Positions 16,301 to 24,293 of a stretch of 64,000 bases of DNA are shown in pieces. Position 1 is the first letter of the stretch, and each line of letters starts with the position of its first letter. The translations under genes were made by a program, and so were the position numbers. The notes below the pieces were generated by a model that was given only the letters and a program-made list of their open reading frames with translations, searched no databases and was not told the origin of the DNA. Source of the DNA: Pegethrix bostrychoides GSE-TBD4-15B (GTDB lineage Bacteria; Cyanobacteriota; Cyanobacteriia; Elainellales; Elainellaceae); contig JAHHHV010000077.1 in assembly GCA_019359155.1 (NCBI GenBank), positions 48,765-112,764 of the forward strand. The letters are read 5' to 3'.

Positions 16301-18435
16301 TGCTCAATCCGCCGCTGTCGTCGTAACATCTCCCGTCCTGCATCCAGCCAGCTTCGCAGCAGCGACCAGTTACGAATCAGCGCCTCATGCGTCACGTCAA
16401 CGATTTCTTGCGAGAAATATTTGGTTGAACTATTGGCCTGAGCCAGATTGAGGCTAGAGCCGGAACGCAACCTGAGGCCGCTGGTTTGAGCCGTAGTCTG
16501 AACAGCCGACTGAGCGGCCTCACAAGATGCCTCACAGGATGCCTCACAAGATGCTTCAATCGGGTTGCCCTGACTGATAATCACCAGCTTGGCTGCCACC
16601 AGCTTTTCGAGCACCTGATCCACCAGCGCTATCGGGAAGGCCGGACTAACCAGCTCCGATTTCATGACGCGGCGGCGGGTGTCTTCCGTGCCTTCGCCGA
16701 GCTGAGTCAGCGCCAGGAAAATGCGCTTGGCTACGCCCTGCTCTTCAGGGTTCAAACTCTGAAACATCGCCGTAGCACGCTTCTGCAACGTCCCTCGCAC
16801 GCCGCCCAGCTCCTGATAGGCATCTAGCGTCAGCCGCGCCACGCCGCCCTCAGACCCGATGCGACGACGCTGCCACAGCTCCAGCAGCGTATATTGCAGC
16901 AGCGGCAACTCGCCCGGTGCGCCAATCACGTCCGTCATCATCGTGTAGACCAGATTTGGCTCACAGACTAGTCCTACCTTTTGAGCAGGCCGCACAATTG
17001 TCGCCTTAATCTGCTCGTATTTCAGCGGTGAAACCGTAATTTGGTGCTGCGTAATCTGCTGGGCTAGCCCTTCATAAAACGAGCATTTGTTTAAGAAATC
17101 TGCTCGTAGCACAATCACCAAACTGAGCCAGTCTTGGGCAATATCCAACGCGCCTACTAAACAGTCGAAAAATTCCTGCCGCTCTCGCTCCGCCTGCGTG
17201 CCCTGAGAGAGCGTAAAAACTTCCTCAAACTGATCAATCACCAGCACAAATCGAGGCCGCTCTTCTGGCGAAAGGTGGGTTGCGCCCGTCGGCAGACTGG
17301 CTCTCACCAACTGCGCTAGGCCAACGCCGCCATCCTGCAAAAAAGTCTCAGCGCGGCGCAGCTGCTCGGCTCGCTCTAGATCCATCAGCTCAGGATCAAT
17401 AAAGGCCGCCGCCAGACTCTTGAGCGGATGTTCGGTGGGGGTGATCAGTCGGATTTTCCATTGGTCGCTACCTGCAACCTTTCGCCCCTGCCGGAGCTGG
17501 GTCAGCAGCCCCGCCCGCACCAGCGAAGACTTGCCGCTGCCCGAAGCACCAGTCACGGCCACAAACTGATCCTGCATCAGTTTGTCTAGGAGCTGTGCCG
17601 TCAGCGTCTCCCGGCCAAAGAAATACTCGGCGTGCAACTCATCAAAAAACTCCAGTCCGCGATAGGGACAAATCTGCTGGGATTGAGCTGCCGGGGCAGG
17701 AGTCTTGGCCGTTGCGCCCTGCCGCGTCAGGATAATTTCGCTGCCCGAACTTTCAAACAGCGGCTGCTGAATTTCGCCCTTGAGACTATGGTTTACCCAG
17801 TCAGTTAGCGCATGGTTAGAAACGACGCCAGAGGCCAGACGATTTGGGTCAAGTCCGCTCAGCAGGGCATTCGTGAAAACACTGTATTCGGTGTTTAGGG
17901 ATTCGTAGGCCGTTTCGTATTCTCTGGAAGCTGCCATAAACAGGCGGTCAGTGCCAGACTGTGCCCCCGGATCGGCCTCTAGAAAGTTAAGCAGTTCGCC
18001 GCTGTAGCAGCAGTCTAGCCAGATTACCCGCTGGCGCACCGGACTTTCTTGCAGCAGCCGCCGCAACCAGAACAGCGACAGACCGTAAAAGCCTTGGTCA
18101 GGGTTGGAATCACTTAGCGCCAGATATCCCTCGCGAATCCCCGCGTCGCGCTGAATGCCGTGCCCCGAAAAATAAAAGATTGCCGTCTGGGGAATGTTGC
18201 TGCCCTTGGGCTTGAACAGGTTGATCAGCGCTGTTTCTAGCTCCCGCAGCGTCACCGGAGTTTTTTGCCCTACCTGCGGCTTTCCGGCCTGAATCACCTC
18301 AGGCAGACGGTGAACCCGACATTCGCCGTAGGTATGCAGCTGCCGAGCAATTGCCTCTGCGTCTTGAGCTGGCGCTTTTAGACTGGGTAAATACTGATAG
18401 GTATTGACTCCTACAACTAATGCATCCCGTGACAT
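13363..18435 (-). CDS. Caspase (peptidase C14)-STAND NTPase-WD40 protein
   Basis: 1690 residues. Residues 1-230: caspase-fold protease with catalytic His92 (YFSGHG) and Cys143 (DCCYSG), so probably active. Residues about 255-700: novel STAND NTPase (CPYRGLEFFDELHAEYFFGRE entry, Walker A GASGSGKSS, Walker B-like FVLVIDQFEE). A basic membrane-like stretch (AVPAALAATLLLVV) lies near 790. Then some 14-15 WD40 blades (FSPDGQ...LWD types), enough for two seven-bladed propellers. Architecture of inflammasome-like or cell-death sensors: WD40 recognises, STAND oligomerises, caspase cuts. The trigger and targets are unknown. Three short tandem repeats expand loops. No companion effector gene is adjacent. 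Confidence 0.93.
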   Translation of the reverse strand: MSRDALVVGVNTYQYLPSLKAPAQDAEAIARQLHTYGECRVHRLPEVIQAGKPQVGQKTPVTLRELETALINLFKPKGSNIPQTAIFYFSGHGIQRDAGIREGYLALSDSNPDQGFYGLSLFWLRRLLQESPVRQRVIWLDCCYSGELLNFLEADPGAQSGTDRLFMAASREYETAYESLNTEYSVFTNALLSGLDPNRLASGVVSNHALTDWVNHSLKGEIQQPLFESSGSEIILTRQGATAKTPAPAAQSQQICPYRGLEFFDELHAEYFFGRETLTAQLLDKLMQDQFVAVTGASGSGKSSLVRAGLLTQLRQGRKVAGSDQWKIRLITPTEHPLKSLAAAFIDPELMDLERAEQLRRAETFLQDGGVGLAQLVRASLPTGATHLSPEERPRFVLVIDQFEEVFTLSQGTQAERERQEFFDCLVGALDIAQDWLSLVIVLRADFLNKCSFYEGLAQQITQHQITVSPLKYEQIKATIVRPAQKVGLVCEPNLVYTMMTDVIGAPGELPLLQYTLLELWQRRRIGSEGGVARLTLDAYQELGGVRGTLQKRATAMFQSLNPEEQGVAKRIFLALTQLGEGTEDTRRRVMKSELVSPAFPIALVDQVLEKLVAAKLVIISQGNPIEASCEASCEASCEAAQSAVQTTAQTSGLRLRSGSSLNLAQANSSTKYFSQEIVDVTHEALIRNWSLLRSWLDAGREMLRRQRRIEQAAQEWDQVGQPTQGDYLLSGLKLRDAEDFMKLHPQELSALAEQYLSVSIMECRRARRQSRRSQVAVPAALAATLLLVVNQYTGAIRAQDEKEDQLQKATAHERTALAQAVLQDQDADPMTALLLSRLASQGNAGYETQSRLRTALQNLRLQLELESEQGTVRQIAFSPDQQRFATAGADGTIRLWRFDVGTIYNTQPQTQRILNWNAESAGQSTAIRAVAFSPDGQQLAAIAEGSPTIKIWSVESGTVMQQLTDTAPVKQISFSAIGAWTTLNQAGELSLWRDGVHTKLPHKHLVNFQLSADGQSLLSAGADGTAQLWQLTVEHQVSGLLKPTLVRTFTHPDIVYQAHFSANEQEISTLSKDGQLRQWNRQTGQLLRSMPERVNPAALPQTKAAAIALPSFQQLEFSPDSQKLAAVDAEGQVWLWNSQTMQEPLKLAGKAMQPDSDQPELLQFSPNGQMLVTTAADPQNAYLWDSRTGEQLAKLSGGQDMTAVQFTPDGTYILTADSAGHIRIWSAESGGELPALQLADATEWAAFLPGGIAQGSAAQTALVSQLTQSTPNQAVTQMVAITANGQLRQWQILSDPLPAKPSNPALHLAAIQPQTTAAKLRAKLLAFWPGASHPGQAAASGFRELPQTVLHPFAQAAGLKTAGLKIAGLAGVEKSGFPVDPTAQTAFALSTDSSLLASANLNGQVSVYQTAAEQPPRLLYRIENWQVSAQKTASSQVLSSASLAQAHNPPTAIRHLAFSPNGQQLLGVADDLTIRTWDARSGKALAILQGHSATVRQAQYSVDGQRIVSASWDKTARIWNASTGQEETSLQQADAVSSAEFSPDGQRVVTASWDGSAKVWQVNTGEVKLSLDQHQKSVLDTEFSPDGKLIVTASADGTARLWDATSGEVQAVLKPTNRNGQPATVVKAFFSPDGQYVATLDQDGRVNLWAATWDMLLHLAQERSLRQLTPAECSRYLRLSADQCPNLPR
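14330..14362. repeat. 15-bp tandem repeat in WD40 region
   Basis: CCGGCTATTTTTAAT and CCGGCTGTTTTTAAT followed by a third start; encodes AGLKT/AGLKI/AGL in a loop between WD40 blades. Confidence 0.85.
16517..16556. repeat. 12-bp tandem repeat in STAND domain
   Basis: Three and a third copies of GCCTCACAAGAT encode (EASC)n, a cysteine-bearing insert in the winged-helix part of the caspase-STAND protein. Confidence 0.9.
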
Positions 18436-19181
18436 CGATACACCCTCTACAAAACTAAACCGATCCGAATCGCTAACTTGAATTCCTGATTACATCAAGT
18501 TAGGTTGCCAGAATTTTCACCGTTGATTGGACTATTTGCTGCTTTTCTCAGCGGCATTTGAACTTGCTTGAAATCGGATTTTGATGAGTGATCGCAGTCA
18601 CAGTTAATCCGTAAGCTCCGTCAATTTTTAATCTATAAAATTTACTCGACGCTAATTCTATAGCTGAAATAATCATCAGGAAATTCAAATTTTACTGAGA
18701 GTGGAGTGACTTACATATCTACCTCTACATCTACAAAGATATCCAGCGCTTTCATGAGTTCAAAGGGGGCAAAACCCCTCGCCTGTCTATGTTTTGAGAT
18801 TAAGAGCTGCACAAAAAAGGAGAGTAAAAGTAAAGCAAGATTGAAGTTAACCGTTGAAATACGGAAAGCTTGACTACCAGCGTTGCAACTCTCAGTATTT
18901 ATGCAAGGAATAACTTATCTAAATTCAAATTGTCCAGGCAAACGATGTTTTGACTCACGCAAACGATTGATCAATGTCACAGTAAATTGATTGAGTCGAA
19001 AATTGGATAACCGAGATTTTGCTGAGATTTTATAGGATCAATCTGCAATGAGTGACAATTCACAAAGCAAAATTGTTTAAGAATGAATTATCTTTTTTCA
19101 GATAATTTTATGGCGGCATGCTATTCAGGCCATAGGATCCTGAACTTGCTGAAATCGACCTGGTAGGCAAACGCTTCAGAT
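18436..19181. other. Long intergenic region, no gene recognised
   Basis: About 750 bp, visibly richer in A+T than the flanking genes. No convincing ORF or RNA gene. A dispersed near-identical pair TGAACTTGCTTGAAATCG (18559-18576) and CTGAACTTGCTGAAATCG (19140-19157), each preceded by GCGGCAT some bases earlier, is the only clear structure. It must hold the promoter of the caspase-STAND gene, but I cannot place it. Confidence 0.5.
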
Positions 19182-19354
19182 CAGGGTGCATCTAGGCGTT
19201 AGGGAAGCATAAGGATAGTACAAAAGGAGTCTCAGAACCAGAACTGCCAGACTGGCCCATTCATCCAGTCCAACCTCAGCCTGAGCAGATGAATGAAGCC
19301 TCCGTTCCTGCTGTACTATTTTCTGTACTCCCCTATCTCTTGGATGCACCCCTG
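19182..19354. mobile_element. Imperfect long inverted repeat (MITE-like hairpin element)
   Basis: The left end CAGGGTGCATCTAGGCGTTA and the inverted right end match over about 45 bp with scattered mismatches (shared blocks GGGTGCATC, TAGGG, ATAGTACA, AGGA). The arms continue inward (CATTCATC/GATGAATG) to a tip CTCAG-CC-TGAG, so nearly the whole 173 bp can fold. There is no coding potential. No clear target-site duplication is visible, so a MITE is the best guess, an RNA hairpin the alternative. Confidence 0.6.
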
Positions 19355-19400
19355 TTCGGACTCTAGCTGCTTCTGTCTCACTTTGATTAATTGCGCGGCG

Positions 19401-19967
19401 CTATTTCTCCAAAACGTCCAAGCAGTACTGCGAATGTCGAAGACTGACTCGCGAGGTTAAATCAGCTTCCACTCTAAAACACTCATGTACCTGTTCACCG
19501 CTCAGTCGAAAGTCTTGGGCTTGCTCCAGCCAATGTAATAGCAGCAGATGTCCACCCGGCATCAGGGCATTAACTATCTGCTGTTTCGCTTTGAGTAGAT
19601 CCATTTCACAGAAGTAATAGCCAACCTCCGACATCAGAATTAGATCAAACTTCTGGTCTGGGAACTGATCTGGAATCCGCATAATCTCAAACTGGACATG
19701 GGGCAAATGCAGGCAGCGCTGCTTGGCTCTAGACTGCGCAGTTGGTGAAACGTCTAGCGAAAGCAGAGTCTGGCAGTGCGGCGCTAGTTTTTCAGTGAGA
19801 ACGCCAATTGAGCCGCCAATTTCTAGTCCAGACTGGTAGCTGCTGCGCGGCAGAGCAGCAACTGTTTCGGCATATTTCTGCAGCTCGTAGGGGCTAGTTT
19901 CGTAGTTCCAGGGATCGGGCTGGCGTTGATAGAGTGACTCAAAATAAAGCGGTGACACAGACTGCAT
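19401..19967 (-). CDS. NodS-like SAM-dependent methyltransferase
   Basis: 188 residues. Class I methyltransferase close to the nodulation protein S group: YFESLYQRQPDPWNYETSPYE entry, SAM loop LEIGGSIGVLTEKL, acidic LSLDVS, FDLILMSEVGYY, GGHLLLLHW. NodS N-methylates a deacetylated aminosugar of Nod factor. Its start codon shares one base with the PIG-L deacetylase stop, so the two are translationally coupled. Fused PIG-L/SAM-methyltransferase proteins exist in other bacteria, which supports successive action: deacetylate, then methylate an amine. Substrate unknown. Confidence 0.88.
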   Translation of the reverse strand: MQSVSPLYFESLYQRQPDPWNYETSPYELQKYAETVAALPRSSYQSGLEIGGSIGVLTEKLAPHCQTLLSLDVSPTAQSRAKQRCLHLPHVQFEIMRIPDQFPDQKFDLILMSEVGYYFCEMDLLKAKQQIVNALMPGGHLLLLHWLEQAQDFRLSGEQVHECFRVEADLTSRVSLRHSQYCLDVLEK

Positions 19968-20710
19968 CAGGCGATCTCCTCAAAGTAAATTTCCCAGGGC
20001 TGCGAAAAGTGGCCAATCATTTCAGATGATAGAAAAAATCCATCTGGATCATCATTAATTAAATCGCTCACCTGAGAACGATAGAGCTGTATTGCGTCGC
20101 GTTTCTGCTGAACGACTTGATGAATATCCAATCGCCAAGCGACAATCTGACTCTCAATATTGCCGCGCTGCGCCTCATCCCAGTCCCAAATCGGGTATTC
20201 CAGCCGACGTGGAGCGGTTCGCAGCTGCTTCAGCGCAGTATCCATCAGCCGCCAGCTGGCTTGATGATCTGGATGTGGATCAGCTCGCCAAGGCAAGAAA
20301 ATAAGCTGCGGCTCTGTTTCCGCCAGATAGTCACAGCACTGAGCTAAGGCTGCATCAAACGCTGCTCCCTCAGTTGGTACTGCGCCATCTGGCAGTCCCA
20401 AAAAGCGAATAGCCGCTGGTTCAACTCCCAGGCGAGACATAGCTGCTCGGGTCTCAGATTCCCGCAGAGCTTGCAGTGCTGACGCCGGGAACTGCCGCGA
20501 GTTAGGGTGCGACATTGTGCCGTTGCTGACTACCACAATGCGCAGCTCCGAGCAGCTGTTCAACAGAGCAATTGCGCCGCCGCAGCCCAGACATTCGTCA
20601 TCCGGGTGCGGCGCTACGACCAAGACCTTTGCCGCCAGAATTGACTCTACAGAGCGCAAAGGTAGCGCTTCGGGGTGAGCAAAAATCTGAGTAGCTAATG
20701 CCTCACTCAT
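19967..20710 (-). CDS. PIG-L/LmbE family deacetylase
   Basis: 247 residues. Zinc-dependent N-acetylglucosaminyl deacetylase fold: VVAPHPDDECLGCGG carries the His-Pro-Asp-Asp zinc motif, VVVSNGTMSHPN and ETRAAMSRLGV follow, FLGLPDG, and LIFLPWRADPHPDHQASW carries the C-terminal zinc His. The family removes acetyl groups from aminosugars (GlcNAc-PI, mycothiol precursors, antibiotics). It lies 7 bp after the acyl-CoA dehydrogenase and overlaps the methyltransferase start. Confidence 0.92.
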   Translation of the reverse strand: MSEALATQIFAHPEALPLRSVESILAAKVLVVAPHPDDECLGCGGAIALLNSCSELRIVVVSNGTMSHPNSRQFPASALQALRESETRAAMSRLGVEPAAIRFLGLPDGAVPTEGAAFDAALAQCCDYLAETEPQLIFLPWRADPHPDHQASWRLMDTALKQLRTAPRRLEYPIWDWDEAQRGNIESQIVAWRLDIHQVVQQKRDAIQLYRSQVSDLINDDPDGFFLSSEMIGHFSQPWEIYFEEIA

Positions 20711-20716
20711 CTTGCC

Positions 20717-22009
20717 TCACTCATCTTGCCAAAGTGCATGAGCCGGTGCAGCTTGAGTCAGCGCATAGCGTCCGGGTGCAGCCAGTGCCATATCAAAGGC
20801 TGGCTGACGCAGATAGAGCGATAGATCCCGCACAATCCGCTCCATCGGGTGCGGCGGCAGCAGTCCGCGTGTCCCCACCGACCGCTCGCAGAGCTGAATC
20901 ACGTCAATGCAGCTCTGCTCAATCGCTGTGCGCGCCATGTTCACATAGTTGATCAGCTTCTCAGTGCGCGCATCTGCGGTTTGGCTGCTCGCTCCGCCAA
21001 ATTCAGGCGCGTAAGCCGCGATTCGCTCTGCTGCACCTCGCAGCCAAAGGTCACCGCTCTCGACCGCAATCGCCATCTGCCCCAACCTTGCCGCCTGATA
21101 GGGGTCGTCGATGCGGTTTAGCGACTGTAGGTAAACCCGCGTCGCGTCAAACAGGGCTTCAGCTCCGCCCAACTGCACTGCGGCAAACCGAATCGCCCCC
21201 GCAGAGAGCCAAGGCTGGCGGTGATAGTCGTCCGGCCGCCCAATGATTGCCGACGCTGCCAGCTTCACCCCAGTAAAATCGATCTTGTAGCTGGCAGTCG
21301 CCTTCATCCCCATCGGCTGCCACCAGTCCGGCTGGCTGCGGGTAGTCACCTGCTCCATGGGCGTAATGCACATCTGCCAGCGTCCGTCTGGCAAGATGCC
21401 GCTGACAAACGGGCGCTCTACTAGTCCAGCCCCAGAGCAAAATGTCTTAGAGCCAATGAGCTGATAGCCGCCCGACTCTAGCGGATCTAACCTGACACCG
21501 TCGTTCGCCTCCGCATTCCAGACTCCAAATACTCTATGATGCTTCAAAATATCTTCAGCGTAAGCCGCGATTTGCTCGGTCGTACCAAAAGTCTGCACGA
21601 GCTGCATGGCATTGACATGACCTTCATAAATTCGCCCTACTGCTAAATTACCCCGACCAATATGCTTCAGGATTTGTAGCAGCTCACTCATCCGGCTGGC
21701 GTCAATTCCTAGACCCAAACCGCCCCATTCAGCTGCTAAGGGCGCAATCAGCAGTCCCGCCTGCCGCAGCTGATTGAATTCATCGATGGGTAGAGCGCCG
21801 TGCTGGTCAATCTTACTGGCTTGAGCCGCACAGGAGGCCGAAACCTCAATCGCCCGCTCGACAGCATCTGCAACCGTCATGGCCGAAGATAGTTGGGGAA
21901 ATTCACTCGTAAATTCTCGTTGAGACTTAAATTGAGTAACGATAGTCCACCTCACAGCCTGCGTCAGCCTTATCTTTGCATCTTGCCGCAGATCTAGCTT
22001 AACAAGCAT
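20717..22009 (-). CDS. Acyl-CoA dehydrogenase family protein
   Basis: 430 residues. Start ATG 22009 has AAGGA five bases upstream. Typical acyl-CoA dehydrogenase layout: N-terminal helices (FNQLRQAGLLIAPLAAEWGG), central beta domain (FGVWNAEAND, GYQLIGSKTFCSGAG), C-terminal four-helix bundle. FAD-dependent. First gene of a three-gene operon with a PIG-L deacetylase and NodS-like methyltransferase. The same trio recurs in other bacteria, usually with a glycosyltransferase, and points to tailoring of a small glycosylated molecule and not to fatty-acid breakdown. The actual substrate is not known. Confidence 0.88.
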   Translation of the reverse strand: MLVKLDLRQDAKIRLTQAVRWTIVTQFKSQREFTSEFPQLSSAMTVADAVERAIEVSASCAAQASKIDQHGALPIDEFNQLRQAGLLIAPLAAEWGGLGLGIDASRMSELLQILKHIGRGNLAVGRIYEGHVNAMQLVQTFGTTEQIAAYAEDILKHHRVFGVWNAEANDGVRLDPLESGGYQLIGSKTFCSGAGLVERPFVSGILPDGRWQMCITPMEQVTTRSQPDWWQPMGMKATASYKIDFTGVKLAASAIIGRPDDYHRQPWLSAGAIRFAAVQLGGAEALFDATRVYLQSLNRIDDPYQAARLGQMAIAVESGDLWLRGAAERIAAYAPEFGGASSQTADARTEKLINYVNMARTAIEQSCIDVIQLCERSVGTRGLLPPHPMERIVRDLSLYLRQPAFDMALAAPGRYALTQAAPAHALWQDE

Positions 22010-22046
22010 CTATCCTTTGCTAGAGGCATAATTCAGATTAGCCAGC

Positions 22047-22074
22047 TTGCGTTCGGCACTGGAGCGCGTATAAT
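22047..22074 (+). promoter_or_regulatory. Sigma-70-type promoter of HAS-barrel gene
   Basis: TTGCGT (-35-like), 16-bp spacer, then TATAAT. Located 48 bp before the start codon of the HAS-barrel gene. Confidence 0.55.
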
Positions 22075-22082
22075 TGCTGCAA

Positions 22083-22098
22083 GCTCTATGCATAGAGC
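22083..22098. promoter_or_regulatory. 16-bp perfect palindrome near +1 (possible operator)
   Basis: GCTCTATGCATAGAGC is a perfect palindrome starting 9 bases after the TATAAT box, about where transcription would begin. It could be a repressor operator or a 5' UTR hairpin. Confidence 0.5.
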
Positions 22099-22121
22099 AG
22101 TATAGAGAGAGGAGACGCTAG

Positions 22122-22727
22122 ATGCGGTTGGGGAAAGTTGTCAAATCAAATTCGCACTGTGATTACGTCATCCAGCTCGATGACCAGATGGATGTGAGCA
22201 ATCCGCCGCAGGCTGACGACTACGGCTTTGGCTGCTTCGTCAAGCTAGAATCGCCTGGAGAGCGACATTGGGCAGTGGGGATGATCTACAACTCGCAGCT
22301 GTTCAACCCGATGTTTCTCAGCAGTGGCCCTCGCCTCTCTAGCGAACCCGATCCGCTGTTTGCACCCGATTTGATTGTCGAAACCCGGACGCTGCTCGGT
22401 GTCGTGTTGATTGGAACGATGGTGGGGCGGGGCTTGGAATCCTATGGCGTACAGGGGATTCCGCGTGTGGTCGTGCCGGTCAACAGTTCGGCATTTTTGA
22501 TGGATCAAACCGAAACCTACCGCTTCCACCTGAACGAAGCCGAGCAGCCGCAGTTTTGCTACTTCAGCCATCTGCTCAAGTTTGGCGGCAGCTTCGCCTC
22601 GCAGCTGACCCAGCAGGTGCTGAAGGAACTCACCGACAGCCAGATGTTCTCCGGCTCCGGGCAGCGAGCGTTAGAAATTCTCTACAAGGAGCTGTCCTGG
22701 AAGAACACGATGAGCGCCATGCGGTAG
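22122..22727 (+). CDS. HAS-barrel domain protein, cyanobacterial
   Basis: 201 residues; AGGAGA lies upstream of ATG 22122. N-terminal MRLGKVVKSNSHCDYVIQLD and GCFVKLE give the HAS-barrel, a small beta barrel otherwise found at the N-terminus of HerA and F1-type ATPases. The remainder is helical and lacks Walker motifs, so it is a stand-alone barrel with a partner-binding tail. Cyanobacteria commonly carry this gene, but its role is not established to my knowledge. Transcribed divergently from the acyl-CoA dehydrogenase operon. Confidence 0.8.
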   Translation: MRLGKVVKSNSHCDYVIQLDDQMDVSNPPQADDYGFGCFVKLESPGERHWAVGMIYNSQLFNPMFLSSGPRLSSEPDPLFAPDLIVETRTLLGVVLIGTMVGRGLESYGVQGIPRVVVPVNSSAFLMDQTETYRFHLNEAEQPQFCYFSHLLKFGGSFASQLTQQVLKELTDSQMFSGSGQRALEILYKELSWKNTMSAMR

Positions 22728-22784
22728 AGGGCTGCTGTGAACCTCTGGCGAAATCTGAATATGCTCTCTTGAGTTCCCCTGTTA

Positions 22785-22814
22785 AGGCAAAGTGAGCTCA
22801 GGCAAAGTGAGAGC
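22785..22814. repeat. 15-bp tandem duplication, intergenic
   Basis: AGGCAAAGTGAGCTC followed by AGGCAAAGTGAGAGC, in the convergent gap between the HAS-barrel and transporter genes. Confidence 0.8.
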
Positions 22815-22845
22815 AAATTGCTCCAGGCTCATCTCGCAGAATTGC

Positions 22846-24282
22846 TTAGCGCCGCTGCTCTTGCAGCTTCAGCAGAATTGAAGCGTGAACATCGCGGGTA
22901 ATTGGGTAGAAATAGGCCAGCCCCAGCCCCAGCATCAGAATCAGCGTCGGGATGGGACCAATAGCGAATCGAATTGTATTCAGCGCTGAGTTAGGCTGGA
23001 TGGGCGCTGGCTGACCGGGCACGGTGGCGACAAATCCCGATAGATTGAGCGACTGCCCCACCATAAACAAACCCACCGCCAGCCCGATTTTTTGCAGCAG
23101 CACCATAAAGCCATAGAACACGCCCTCGCGTCGCTGCCCGGTATTGAGTTCGTCGAGATCAATCACGTCAGGAATCATCGACCAGGGAATTAGAAACGCT
23201 GTCGAAACGCCTACGCCCGCCATGATCGCCAGCGGATAGACCAGTCCTGACTGGCTGGGCTGCAAGAAAAACAGCCCAGCCTGCGCGATAATCCAGACCG
23301 ACATGCCCATAAAGTAAACCACCTTTTTACCGAAGCGGGCGCTGACAGCACTCCAGATAAACAGCATCAATAAAGCCGTCCCCTGCACCGCCAGCGCAAT
23401 CTGCGTGAAGATCTGCGACGAGAGCTTCAGGACATCCATCACAAAAAACGGCAGCACCGCCTGCGTCACCTGCACCGCTAGCCACGAACAGAGGTAGATG
23501 CCAATCACGTACAGAAACGGGCGGTTGCTGAAGGCAATTTTGAGCTGTGTGGCGAAGGGCAGCGAGGCTTCAGCGCTCACCGGATGGATCTGGTTCATCG
23601 CCATCGTGCGGCGATAGGTGCCAAACACGCACCAGAAAATCGGCAGCGTCGAAAACACGGCGCAAATCCCGCCCAGCCAGAGATACTGCTGTCGCGCTTC
23701 CGGCACGATCCGAAAAATCATCCCTGCCAGCAGCAAAGAGAGAATGCTGCCGCCAATTGAAAAGGCAAACCGAAAGCTGTTGAGGCTGGTGCGTTCGTTG
23801 TAGTCTGCGGTTAGCTCTGGCGTGAGCGCCGTGTAGGGCAGATTCACCACGGTATAAAACGAGTTGAACAGCACGCCCACCAGTACATAGTAGGCAAACA
23901 GCCCCCACTGATTGGCCTCACCCGTACCGAAGCTGGGCACTAGCCATTGCAGAAAGAACGTCACTCCAAACGGAACCGCTCCCCAAAGCATCCAGGGATA
24001 GCGCCGCCCCCAGCGTTCGGAGCGCGTCCGGTCGCTGAGCATCCCCACCATTGGGTCATTAATAGCATCCCAGATTTTGCCAATCAGCAGGACGCTGCCT
24101 GCTAGCCCCACGTTTAGCCCCGCCACGTTGGTGAAAAACACCAGCAGATAGAATCCCAGAATATTAGCCGTAATTGCCGTGCCCAAGTCACCCGCGCCGT
24201 AGGCTAGCTTGGTGGACAGGCTGAGTGGCGGAACTGGAGCCGGGGTAAGCGGGGCAGGATCAGGTAGAGCAGAGTCAGACAT
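22846..24282 (-). CDS. MFS transporter, GPH (glycoside-pentoside-hexuronide) family
   Basis: 478 residues from ATG 24282, 11 bp after the acetyltransferase stop; an upstream in-frame methionine at 24318 would overlap that gene. Twelve predicted membrane helices, the GPH hallmarks KLAYGAGDLGTAI near the N-terminus and IGKIWDAINDPMVGMLSDRTRS in the second loop. Such carriers symport melibiose, lactose or hexuronides with Na+ or H+. Paired with the maltose O-acetyltransferase-like gene, which suggests sugar uptake followed by acetylation, though the sugar is unknown. Confidence 0.88.
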   Translation of the reverse strand: MSDSALPDPAPLTPAPVPPLSLSTKLAYGAGDLGTAITANILGFYLLVFFTNVAGLNVGLAGSVLLIGKIWDAINDPMVGMLSDRTRSERWGRRYPWMLWGAVPFGVTFFLQWLVPSFGTGEANQWGLFAYYVLVGVLFNSFYTVVNLPYTALTPELTADYNERTSLNSFRFAFSIGGSILSLLLAGMIFRIVPEARQQYLWLGGICAVFSTLPIFWCVFGTYRRTMAMNQIHPVSAEASLPFATQLKIAFSNRPFLYVIGIYLCSWLAVQVTQAVLPFFVMDVLKLSSQIFTQIALAVQGTALLMLFIWSAVSARFGKKVVYFMGMSVWIIAQAGLFFLQPSQSGLVYPLAIMAGVGVSTAFLIPWSMIPDVIDLDELNTGQRREGVFYGFMVLLQKIGLAVGLFMVGQSLNLSGFVATVPGQPAPIQPNSALNTIRFAIGPIPTLILMLGLGLAYFYPITRDVHASILLKLQEQRR

Positions 24283-24293
24283 GTTTTTTCTAG

